DNA of 64,000 bases from Streptomyces sp. DH5 (lineage in GTDB: Bacteria > Actinomycetota > Actinomycetes > Streptomycetales > Streptomycetaceae). A model generated the notes under the pieces. It was not told where the DNA came from, made no database searches, and saw only the letters and a list, made by a program, of their open reading frames with translations. Shown here piece by piece: positions 46,201 to 56,400 of the stretch. A program made the position numbers and the translations under genes. The stretch's first letter is position 1; every line of letters starts with the position of its first letter. The stretch lies in contig NZ_JAHWGP010000039.1 of NCBI RefSeq assembly GCF_020873915.1, forward strand, positions 1 through 64,000, given 5' to 3'.

Positions 46201-46536
46201 TCGCCGGGGATGTACCCGCCGATGATGCGCGGTGCGGGTGGCGAGGCCGGCGGCAACACCGGCGAGCGCACCCGGACCGTCATCGAACCCGGGGCCGGCC
46301 GCTCCGGCCGGACGGCCGTCCCGCAGACGGTCGACGACGAGGAGCACCGCATCGTCCCCCGGTCCACGCAGACCAGCAGCAGCACGCCCTTCATGCCGCC
46401 GATGGGACCCATGGGCGGGGCGGGGGACAGGCCGCAGACGGAGAGCGGCGACAGGGAACGGACCACGTGGCTCGCCGAGGACGAGGACGTCTGGGGCACC
46501 GACGAGGGCGGCGCGCCGCAGGCCCTGGGGCGTTGA
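43288..46536 (+). CDS. AAWKG-family-like T7SS substrate with very long charged alpha-helix
   Basis: A 1,082-aa protein. Residues ~1-420 resemble the AAWKG family of Streptomyces ESX loci: DYWKKAVDLLTGYVLPER near the start, and a Trp-x-Gly turn in SDSWDGTSAAIFKELIH near residue 230. Residues ~430-900 are almost only Ala, Lys, Glu, Arg, Gln and Asp (KAEAKAEQ, EREKAEAK repeats), which predicts a single, stable alpha-helix or coiled coil tens of nanometres long. The C-terminal ~180 residues are Gly/Pro-rich and probably disordered. No Sec signal or Cys is apparent. It could be a secreted rod or scaffold. It starts 12 bp after the upstream gene, with CGGAG before ATG 43288. Confidence 0.75.
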   Translation: MANPRDNNDDYWKKAVDLLTGYVLPERKTLFDTLKGNDDIPMIHVRVEDEGGPGFSSGFLSSGGWGTHNTNYTIPYYQPSGNGTDVSEGSYLYQYRVYITFLATPSAAPPSGEDVIAKFEKTSKVLMDKGGSNSEGEKLDWDTSALVQYIYGAKAALDQMTMWPYSTHGFENRGVTVGDGGYVDLLTFTNTAKAFDRVVKFFEDSAVTIGKWDTENIGEGSDSWDGTSAAIFKELIHKLARNYEGYADQLDGKGTDGSAVTIDGVTVRSEPARALAAAQGVVLEQAQNLRNAWVAWRAESNPQRWLYDMLQDARFTLIDTQYDKTDFDTVSSGSGPYTTWHTYVVSTAGFRNEIVIGEKSYGKPSDMSTWKAIADEAVRRWEQSVQDWLGTKGAEAIVAINKAFKEAEKAFDTSITDRDDRPLSEISAKEEADAEKKKAEAEAAAAKAQAEKEKAEAKAEAEREKAEAKAERDREKAEAEKEKAEAKAEAEREKAEAKAEQAAAKEEAEREKAEAKAEQEREKAEAKAEQAAAKEEAEREKAEAKAEQEREKAEAKAEQAAAKEDAEKEKAEAKQAAAEQQAFVLAQNQKAQDEAKKERERATAQAEADRAEAKAEQEAAKDEAAKEKAAAKAEQEAAKAEAKAEQEAAKAQAEQEKAAAKAEQETAKDEAKQEQAAARAEAEREQGAARSEAAAEREAAKRDQADAQARAEAQQEEVRREALREQQQARLDAQNAKADAQADYEQQKAEARAERDAALRDADRQEAAARQEYEQEKAEAREQRDQARQDAEQDRAEARREYEREIAAGTDEKEAREEYDRRIAEIDAAERQAVERADAAEAEARREYDRAKADVQAERDEARTDAEQARKDAKAEYDRRMGDIQAEYDRIGAGGKDIDELIRQRIADLPEPPDLSALGPGGPTGSAGSAYSSVFDDNLYNQDDLSSALGRPQGGDALAGASAGGAGTGAGSPGMYPPMMRGAGGEAGGNTGERTRTVIEPGAGRSGRTAVPQTVDDEEHRIVPRSTQTSSSTPFMPPMGPMGGAGDRPQTESGDRERTTWLAEDEDVWGTDEGGAPQALGR
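44791..44964. repeat. 87-bp tandem repeat, two near-identical copies, in frame
   Basis: Copies start at 44791 and 44878, with a third partial one from 44965. The 29-residue unit begins AAAKEEAEREKAEAKAEQ. The near-identity in an otherwise diverged Ala/Lys/Glu region points to recent in-frame expansion of the helical rod. Confidence 0.9.
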
Positions 46537-46552
46537 GGGAAAGGGGAGCGGG

Positions 46553-47077
46553 ATGAGTCAGCCCATGGAGGACCGGGTGGCCCAGGCGATGGCCCACCTC
46601 AAGGCGGCGGAGGAGGCCGCGGCCTCGGCACGGGCCGAGCTGGACGCGGCGTCGGCCACCGCGCGTTCGGCGGACCGGTCGGTGCGGGTCTCCGTCGGCG
46701 CGAAGGGGGAGCTGACCAGCCTGGAGTTCCTCGACGGCAAGTACCGGACCATGGCCGCCGCCCAGCTCTCCGCGGCGGTGCTGGAGGCCGCGAACACGGC
46801 GCGGGCCGAGATGGCCCGCCGGGTCGTCGACCTGCTCGACCCGCTCACCAGGATGACCGCGCGCGGCGCCGCCCCGGAACGGATGGGCGTCGACTGGGGG
46901 TCGGTCTTCGGCTCACTGCTCAGCGAGACCGCCGTGACGAAGGGACCCACGGCGATGAGCAGGCTCCGCGACGAGATCGTCGAGGACGACGAGGAACCCG
47001 CGGCCCGGCCCGGGGCGGCCCGCGACGCAGGCGACGGACGACGGGGACGACAGGGGGCGCGTGACCGTGACCGGTAA
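46553..47077 (+). CDS. YbaB/EbfC-family nucleoid-associated-like protein in T7SS operon
   Basis: A 174-aa protein. Residues ~1-110 match the YbaB/EbfC fold: a charged N-terminal helix (HLKAAEEAAASARAELDAAS), the strand VRVSVGAKGELTSLEFLDGK, and a second helix (ANTARAEMARRVVDLL). The C-terminal tail is acidic and then Arg-rich. YbaB-like proteins recur in actinobacterial ESX loci (EspL-like), where their role is unclear; DNA binding or chaperoning of substrates are both possible. AAGGGGAGCGGG precedes ATG 46553. It overlaps the following WXG-type gene by 17 bp. Confidence 0.8.
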   Translation: MSQPMEDRVAQAMAHLKAAEEAAASARAELDAASATARSADRSVRVSVGAKGELTSLEFLDGKYRTMAAAQLSAAVLEAANTARAEMARRVVDLLDPLTRMTARGAAPERMGVDWGSVFGSLLSETAVTKGPTAMSRLRDEIVEDDEEPAARPGAARDAGDGRRGRQGARDRDR

Positions 47078-47414
47078 CTACTCCGCCGACATCCAGGCGA
47101 TCCTGCAGGGTTCCAGGCACCTCGCCGACGCCGTGCGCCACGGCGACGAGATGCTGCCCCGGTTCGAGACCGGCTGCGCCGAGTACGCGGGCTGGTGGGG
47201 CGACGAGGGCGGCGACGACGAGTTCGCCAACGCGGTCGGCGAGCAGGTCCGGCGCGAGCAGCAGCAGGTGAGGGACACGGTCCTGTCCATCACCGGCGGC
47301 TTCATGGCGCTGGTCGACGCGGTCGCCGCGGAGGCCGACCACGTGCAGCGGCCGCAGACACAGGCCGTGGAGGACATCGAGGCGCACGGCTCGGAGAGCG
47401 AGAACAGGCGCTGA
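47061..47414 (+). CDS. WXG-type small protein coupled to the giant effector gene
   Basis: A 117-aa helical protein with a WWGDEGG turn (Trp-Trp-Gly) between helix 1 (SRHLADAVRHGDEMLPRF) and helix 2 (FANAVGEQVRREQQQVRDTV), consistent with the WXG100/ESX-1 secretion-associated superfamily. The GTG start at 47061 lies within the YbaB-like gene, and the stop TGA at 47412-47414 is followed directly by the ATG of the giant gene (TGAATG). This very tight arrangement suggests it is the dedicated export partner or chaperone of the giant protein, as small WXG proteins are for large LXG/WXG-type toxins elsewhere. Confidence 0.8.
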   Translation: MTVTGNYSADIQAILQGSRHLADAVRHGDEMLPRFETGCAEYAGWWGDEGGDDEFANAVGEQVRREQQQVRDTVLSITGGFMALVDAVAAEADHVQRPQTQAVEDIEAHGSESENRR

Positions 47415-50400
47415 ATGGCCATCATGTTCCCGCCCGGCCTGCGGGAGTTCATCGAGGTGTGGGTCGGCGCGAACGTCGCCACCGGCAACGAGGACCGGGG
47501 CTTCGACAGCCGTAACCCCTACAAACGGCTGGCGGACGACGTCAGGGACCTCTCCGACGCGATGAAGGGGGCGATCTCCACCGCCGGGAACTCGCTCCCC
47601 CCGCGGATCGCCCAGGAGTTCGTCGCCGCGATGAAGCTCTTCGTCGACGACAACGGCCAGAACCACCTGCAGAAGTTCTCCGACGAACTCCGGGACCTGG
47701 GCGCCCAGCAGGTGAACCGCTCCATCAAGCTGTCCGAGGCGAAGTACCAGATCCTCCTCGAGTTCATCCTGATGAACATCGAACTGGCCCTGATCGCCGC
47801 GCTGGCGGTCTTCACCGGCGGTACGTCGCTCACCGAGATCGCCATCCAGAAGGCGCGCACCGCGCTCACCATCCTGCTGATCCTCCAGCGGCTGGGACGC
47901 GCCGTCCCCACACCGCTCTCGGTGCTGCTGGAGGCGATCCAGGAGGCGTTCGTCGCGTTCGCCTCGCAGCTGATCTCCATGACCGCGCCGGACGACCCGG
48001 AGCGCCGGCGCACCAAGTTCGACTGGACGGAAATCGGCCAGTCGGCGGTCGCCGGCGCGTTCGCGGGACTCTTCGGAGGCGTCTTCGGGGAGATCGGCGG
48101 AAGGTTCATCAACAAGTACTTCAAGAACAACAACTTCTGGAAGGAGGTCTCCGAGCTCCCGTTCAGCTTCGTCAACGAGGGGCAGGCGGAAACCTTCGCC
48201 GAGGCCTTCACCGGCCTGATCTTCCTGGGCACGTTCACCCTCAACCCCGGTACGTTCCTGAGTGCCGGCCTCAGCGGACTGATCTTCGAAGCGGCCTCCA
48301 CCGGGGCGGAGTTCGGCGGGAAGTTCGTCTACAAGAACTACTTCCAGAACACCGGATCCGGCGACGTGAACGGCCTGCCGGGCGGCGACAGCGGGAACGG
48401 CGGCACGAGCGCGGGCGGTGACCGGTACGAGTACGAGAACCGGTACGACGGCGCGCACGACGGCGGAAGCACGCACCAGGACCTCTACGGCGACACGTCC
48501 GACACGTACACGTCCGGCGGCACGCACAACGTCCCGTACACGAGCAGCGGCACATACCGGGACACCTACGACGACCCCGTCCCCTCCGTCGGTGACACCA
48601 GCGACACCGCGTCGGTCCTCAGCGACACCAGCCGCATCAGCGACGTCTCGTCGGTCTTCAGCGACACCAGCGACGTCTCGTCGGTCTCCTCCGTCTCCTC
48701 CTCGTCCCTCCCGGACTACGACACGGGCCACGGCGTCGACGACAACACCGACGCGTACGGACTCCCCGGGGCGACGGGAACGGTCAAGCCGTCGTCCTCC
48801 ACCACCTCGCCGAACACGTACGAGGACGCCTACCGGGACTCCCCGGTGGACGTCACCGACACCGACACCGTCTTCTCCACCCTCACCCCGTCGGTGACCC
48901 GGGCCCCGGGGACCGACTGGACCGGTGACACGGACGACACCCTGCCGGTCGGCGGAACCGCCACCGTCGGCTCCTCCGCCCCGGATCTGCCGTCGGCCCG
49001 GACGGGCGGCAGCGACTTCACGCCGGACGGGACCGAACGACAGCGGTCCACGGACGACGACACGACCCGGTCCGCCCCCGACGGGCAACAGCAACAGCCG
49101 AACGCACAGGCGCCCCTCGCGACCTCCACCGCGCCCACCCCGTCGACCACCGCCTCCCCGGGCCACGCCTCGCCGAACGCCACCGCGCAGTCGCGGCCCC
49201 AGACCACACCGTCCGGCGACCCGGCGGTCACCGCCGGGACGCCGAACCCGGACACGGCCGACCCGGACGACATCCGCACCCCCGCGCCCGAGGAGTCCGG
49301 GCAGTCCCGCCCGTCCTCCGCGGTGCCGAGGGCCGAGACCCGGACGACGTCCGACGATCCGGAGCCCTACCGGCCCGTGCGCACCGAGTCCGAGGACCTG
49401 ACGGCCACCACCGGCTCCACGGCGGAGCCCGCCCCGGTCCTCTCCCGCGAGGCGCCGGCCGCCCAGCCGTTCACCGTCGACGAGACACCGCTCAGCTCCC
49501 GGGCGCCGGACGGGATCCCGACCGGGGAGTCCTCCGCGCCCGGTTCCCCGGACTCGGTCGACATGATCATGGACTGGGAGGACGACCAGGACGCGTCCGA
49601 ATCCGAGTTCGGTTCCGAGCCCGAGTCGGACCCGGCCACCGAGGCGCTGTACGACCGGCTGCTGGCGGACGTGTTCGGTCCCGCGATCGGGACGAGCCAC
49701 CTCCACCCCGCCCTCCGCGACACCCTCGCGCACCTCGACCAGCTGCGGCAGACCGTCCCCGCGCTCCGCGACGGCCCGCTCGACCTGGACGCCCTGACCC
49801 GTCAGGTGCTGCTCCTGGACCCCGCCCACCCGGTGACCGACGCGCAGCGCGGCGAACTGTTCCGGGTGGCGATGGACCCGGAGGTGGAGTCGGCGGGCAG
49901 CCTGGCCGCCCTGGCCGCCTTCCACCTGGAACTCCGCGGCGTGCTGTCCCCCACCCAGGCGCTGACCGCCGACGACGGCGGCGTGTGGGGCCGCAACTGG
50001 ACGAACGCCACGATCCCCGACCTCGACCTCACCGAGGTGGGGAAGGTGGCCCGGCAGCCCGACGGCACCCTGGGCCGCGGCGACGTGCAGCCCGCGCCCT
50101 GGCACCGGCCCGGTGAGCCGGAGCCGTACGTCGTCATGGCGGAGGGCGACCACCGGCGGATCGTCGTACGCGGCCACGACGGCGCCCCGCGCCAGGTGCC
50201 GGTCGACGTGTTCGCCGAACTGCTGGCCCGCGACCCCCGGCTCGCCGGGCTTCCCCCGGGCACCCCCGTGGTGCTGCTCGTCCCCGACGCAGGCGCCCGC
50301 GGCCTGGACCTGCCGCGCCGGGCGGCGGACCGGATCGGCAGGGACGTCTGGGCGGCCAACGGCACCGTGAAGGTGTCCCCGCAGCGCGACCCGTCGCAGC

Positions 50401-53400
50401 CGCACGTCGTCTCCCTGCTGTTCGGGCAGGGGCTGCCGCGCGCCGACTGGATCCGCAGCACCCCCGGTCAGGTGCTCGACCCGGCGGAGCGCGAGGACGC
50501 GCCGGAGTGGGAGCGCGAGATGCTGTCGCACAGCGTCGTCGGCGACGGGGGCGCGACCATCGGCAGAGGCGTGTTCGAGGACGCCGAGGCCCCGCGCCGG
50601 ATCGCGGTGCTGAAGCTCGCGACCCAGTCGTCGGAGCTGTGGCACTACAACCCGGTCACCAAGGACGCGGTCAAGGACGACGAGCCGGTTCCGTTCGCCG
50701 GCAAACCGGCGTACGTCTTCAGCGCCCACGCCCGGCCGGGCGCGGTCCGGGTGCCGACCACCACGGACCCGAGACACCACACCCACCAGCGGGAGACCGG
50801 CCGGATGCTCAGGCGGCGTCCGAGCCTGGCCCGGCTCCCCGAGGACCACGCCGTGCTGATGGAGGCGTGCTCGAGCGCCCGGCCGCCGGGTGTGGTCCGC
50901 ACCCGCAGGGGCATCGACGACACCTTCGTCCCCGACCCGCTGGCGGTCGTCAGCGAGAGCCAGCACGTCGCCAACGAGACCGGGCGCACGACGTACGGCG
51001 GCACCCACATGGTCAGCTTCGCGACGCTGCCGGACGGGAAGTTCGTCCACCGCCTCTACACGGACTCGCGGGGGCGGCGCGGCCAGTGGGTGGAGCACCG
51101 GCCGGAACCCGACGGCGACCTGCTCGACGACCGCGCCCGCGCGGCCGGCCTGCACACCGACCCCGCACGGCCCGTCACGGACGCCACCCGCGAACGGGCC
51201 CTGCGGCTGGTGCGCGCGCTGCGGCTGGCCTTCGGGGCGGCGATCGAGGACGACAGCCGGTACGGCGACCTCCTCGCCGGGATCGGCGCGCTGGAGACCA
51301 TGCGGGCGGCCGACCCGGCCCTGCGCGACCTCGGCCCGTTCTCCATGGACCTGTTCGAACGCGCGGCCCACGCCCGCCGGCCGGGTGTCACCGGCCCCGA
51401 CGCCTACCGGGACCTGCTCACCGACGCCGCCGGCGCCGTACGCGGACAGCCGGGCGCCGTGCTCTCCGACTTCGTCACCCTGCCCCACGTCACCGCCGCC
51501 GCACAGCGGCTGGGCGGCCTGACGGAGCAGGAGCTGGACACCGAGGCCGCCCGCGTCCTGCGTCTGGCCGACGGCCCCGCGGCCGTCGGGGAGCCCGAAC
51601 GGGCCCGGTTGTTCTGGGCCACGGTCAAGGCCCTGGAGTGGGAGAGCCGCACCCCCGACCCGGACGCCCTCACCGGCAGGGTGCTGCACCTGGACCGGCC
51701 CGACCCGGCCCGGCGGCCCGAGCTGCTCCACCTGGTCGCCCAGGCGGCGGCCGTCGGCGCCGACGTGGACGACCCGACCGAGCTGGGCGCGTTCCACCTG
51801 GAGACCCTGGGAGCCCTCGCGCCGCAGACCCGGCTGCTCGACCTCAACGGCGTGCCGACCGGGCGGCGCTGGTCCCCGGCCCCGCCGGACGCGGCCACGA
51901 CCACGCTCACCGACCGTGTCGTCGTCGCCGCCCCGCAACAGGGCGGCGGCTACCGGGCCGTGGGCCAGGAAAGCCCGCCGTGGAGCGCCCCCGGCAGAAT
52001 GCCGGCCTATCTGGTGTGGGCGGGCGGCGGCCGGGACCACCTCCTCATGACCCTGCCCGGCGGCTTCCGCGCCCGGGTCCCCTACGACGAGGTCGCCGAG
52101 CTGCTGGCCCGCGACCCGGTGCTCAACACCCGTCCGGAGGACACCACGGACATCGTCCTGGCCGTCCCGAGGGCGGCCCCGACGGCGTCCACCGGACCGG
52201 TCGGCGGCGGCACCCCGGACACCGATCCGCGGGCCGTCGTCGGCGCCGGGACCGGCCGTACCGTGTGGGCCTCGCAGGGCAATGTCAGCCTGGCCCCGAC
52301 CGGGCCGTCACGGCCGTACGTCCCCTCCCTCCTGCTCAGCGCGCCGGGGCGTCCCGTGGCGGCCGACTGGGCGGCCGTCCGCCCCGGCGACCTCACCGCG
52401 CCCCGCACCGGCGACACCGGAGTGGACGACGTCACCTTCGCGGACCGTCACGGGAGCGAGGACCCGTCCGAGCCGCCCGCCGCCCTCGCCGGCCTTCTCG
52501 ATCCCGGACCGGTCGGGGGCCCCGACACCCCGTTGCCGAGCCTGGACGGCGTGCTGGACGTCCTCGACGCTCCGTTGCCGGACCACCAGGACGACGACGC
52601 GGACGGGGACCGGGCGCGGGAACCGGCCCCGGAGGAAGCCCGGTACCGTGAACTGCCGGCGGACGTCCACGGCCCCGGCATCCTGTCGGACTCCCGGTAC
52701 CCCGCCCTCCGTGACGGCCTCGCGCGCCTGGACCGGCTCCGCCCGGTCGACCCCCTGTTCGGCCCCACCCCGCTCGACCTGGACCGGGTGGCCCGCACGG
52801 TGCTGCTCCTGGACCACTCCGCGCCGGTGAGCGACGCGCAGCGCGGCGAGCTGTTCCGGGTGGCGACGGACCCGGCGGCGGAGTCGGCAGGCAGCCTCGC
52901 CGCCCTGACCGCGCTCCACCTCCGGCGTCAGGGCGTGCTGTCACCCACCCACGCCATGACCACCGGCCTCGACGGGCGCCCCCGCGGCCGGGACTGGACC
53001 ACCGCCCACGTCCCCGACCTGGACCTCACGAACACGGGAAGGACGGCACTCCGGTCCGACGGCACCCTGGAGCGCGGCGACGTGACCACCGCGCCCTGGC
53101 ACCGCCCCGGCGAGCCGGAGCCGTACGTCGTGAGGGCGGACGGCAATCACGAGCACATCGTCGTACGCGGCTACGACGGCGCCCCGCGCGAGGTGCCGCT
53201 CGACGTCTTCGCCGAGCTGCTGGCCCTCGACCCGGAGCTGGCCGCACTCCCCGCGGACGTTCCCGTGGTGCTGCTCGTCCCCGGCGCCGGCGCCCGCGGT
53301 CTGGAGCTGCCGCGCCGGGCCGCGGACCGGGCCGGCAGGGACGTGTGGTCGGCCGACGGCGGTGTGGACGTGAACGCGCAGCAGGATCCCTCGCTCCCGC

Positions 53401-56400
53401 ACGTGGTGTCCCTGCGCGGCGTCCGGGGCAGGCCGCGGCCCCACTGGATCCGCAGCACTCCCGGCCAGGTGCTCGACCCCACGGAGGCCGCGAACGCCCC
53501 GCTCTGGGAGCAGTGGACGCTGTCCCACACCATCGTCACGGACCGGGGACCGATCGGCAGGGGCGTCTTCCGGGACACCGAACACGCGCAGGTGTTTGAA
53601 GACATCCGGCACGCGACGACGGCGACGGACCTCTACCACCACGACCGCGTCTCCGGGGAGTGGACCAAGGACGACCAGCCCGTACCCTTCGCCGGTAAAC
53701 CCGTGTACGTCTTCGCCGCGCACGGCCTGCCGGGCGAGACCCGGGTGCCGACCCTGGCGAACCCGGACCACCGCACCCGGCAGGAGCGGACCGGCGGGAT
53801 GCTCAAGCGGCGTCCGAGTCTGGCGCGGCTCCCCGAGGACCACGCCGTCGTGATGGAGGCGTGCTTCAGCGCGGCACCCCCGAGCGTGATCCGCATGCGG
53901 CGGGGCGTGCACGACCTGTTCGCCCCCGACCCGCTGGGTGCCGTCAGTGAGAGCCAGCACGTCGCCAACGAGACCGGGCGCACCGTGTACGGCGGCACCC
54001 ACGTGCTCGGCTTCACCCGGCGGGACGGCAAGGTCGTCCACCAGATGGTCACGGACTCACGAGGGCGGCGCGGCCGGTGGGTGGAGCACCGGCCGGAACC
54101 CGCGGGCGCCCTGCTCGACGACCGCGCACGCGCGGCGGGCCTGCACACCGACCCGGTGGGACCGGCCTCGGAGGCCGTCGGTGAGCGGACCCTGCGGCTG
54201 GTGCGCGCGCTGCGTCTGACGTTCGGAGCGGAGATCGAGGACGACAGCCGCTACGGCGAACTCCTCCGGGGCATCGGCGCTCTGGACGCCATGCGGCACG
54301 CCGACCCGGCGCTGCGCGACGTCGTGCCGTTCAGCCTGGACCTGTTCGAGCGTGCGGCCCGCGAGATCCGCGCGGCGGAGCACGCCGACGTGGACGGCGA
54401 GCCGGGACCCGACGCCTACCGGGATCTGCTGGCCAGGGCCGCCGACGTCGTGAGCCTGGATCCCGGCGCCGTGCTCACCGACTTCGTGACCCTGCCGCAC
54501 GTGACCAACGTGGCCGAAGGGCTGGCCGGCCTTCCGGAGCAGGACGTGAACGACGAGGCCGCCCATGTCCTGGGGCTGGACCCGGACCGGACGGTCATCG
54601 GGGCGCCCGAGCGGGCCCGGCTTTTCTGGGCGACGGTCAAGGCCCTGGAGTGGGAGAGCAGGACCCCCGACCCGGTCGCCCTCACCGGCAGGGTGCTGCA
54701 CCTGGACCGGCCGGACCCGTCCCGGGTGCCCGAACTCCTCGACCTGGTGGCGCGGGCGGCGGCGGCCGGTGCGGACCTGGACAACCTGACCGAACTGGCC
54801 GCGTTCCACCTGGAGCTGCTGGGAGCCCTCTCCCCGGACACCGGGCTGTTCGACGACAAGGGGGTCCTGGCCGGACGCCACTGGGCGCGGGGCTCGTCCG
54901 CCCTGAAGGTGGACGCCGACAGCGCCTTCGTCATGGCGGCGACACGGGACGGCGGCCACCGCCCCTTGTACCGGGCGAGGATGCCGTGGACCACCGACAC
55001 CACCGGGCCCACGCCCTACCTGGTGTGGGGCGAGACCGGGGCGGCCCATCTGACCATGGACCTGCCCGGCGGACTGCGTGTCCGGGTGCCGTACGAGGAG
55101 GTCGCCGAGCTGCTGGCGCGGGATCCGGGACTGAACGCCCACCCGCAGGACGCCGACATCGTCCTCGCCACCTCACCCACGACGCCCGTGGTCCAGCCGG
55201 CACCGGAGGCCAGGAGTGTCCTCGGTACCGGGACCGGGCGTGGCGTATGGACCTCACCGGGGGCGATGGGCCTGCTCGCACAGGACGACCCGTCGAGGCC
55301 GCACGTCCTCGCCCTGCTCCCCCTCGGGGACGGTGCGCGTCAGTGGGACCGGGACTGGTCGGTCGTCCGGCCGGCCCCCCGGACCTCGACGAGCACACCG
55401 GGCACCACCCTCGCGCCCGGATCCACGCCCGCTCCCGGCGTCACGACCGTCACCACGACCACGGCACCGCCCCCGGCGTCTCCCGACGCCCCGCGCCTCG
55501 ACCCCGCCATGGAGCCCCCGCCGGTACGCCGCACCCCGACCCGGTTCGAGGACGGCAGGCGGATGCCCGCGTACGTCGACGACCTCCGGTCGCTGCTGCC
55601 GTCCGACCTGTCCCCCGCGGAACTCGAACAACTCCTCGCCGGCCCGGGCACCTTCGGCCAGAGCACGGTCGTCCTGCGGGGCTACGAACAGGCCCTGGAC
55701 GCCATCGACCGGGAACTGGGGAGCCGGCCGGACGCCCGGCCCGAGGACGGCGCACGACTGCTGGACGACGTCCGGCAGACGCTCCGGGACAAGCCGAAGA
55801 CACTGGCGGACGGCAAGGGGCGCCCCTTCCCGTACGTCACCGCGGACGGGAAGAAGCGCGTCCTGTGGGTCAGAGCGCGTCACTACGGCAACTGGACCCC
55901 GTTCGACGACGGCGTCGGCGACTCGACGAAGATCGACAGCATGCACCGGGCGGCCGCGGCCTTCGGGCTGACCAAGAACATGCAGGCCAACTCCCAGTAC
56001 GGTTTCGGCGGGCCGATCGGCCCGGCGGGCAGCGCGGCGTTCAGCGGCTTCGGCCGGCTCGCCGTGCGGTTCGGCTTCATCGACAAGGTCGGCTACACCC
56101 TGACCGACCAGCGCATGAACCAGATGGAGACCCGGACGCTGGACAAGTCACGGGCGTACCTGGACGACATCCACTACGAGATGCGCGTCACGGACGCCGC
56201 CGGACGGGAGATCACGGGCACCGACACCCGTACGGACAAGAGCGGGACCGACACCAGGACCGAGACCGGCACCGGGACCAGGACCGAACCGGCCCCGCCC
56301 GCCCGGTTCGCCTTCGGCATCCGGGGCGGCCTGCGCGTGCGCCTGCCCGACAGCGTGACCAGGATGCCGGAGCCGGGCCGGATCCCCCGGACGATGACCC

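Noticed and set aside
46920-52040. Minus-strand open frame of about 1,700 codons
   Set aside because: It opposes the YbaB-like, WXG-type and giant genes and encodes low-complexity Gly/Val/Arg sequence without domains.
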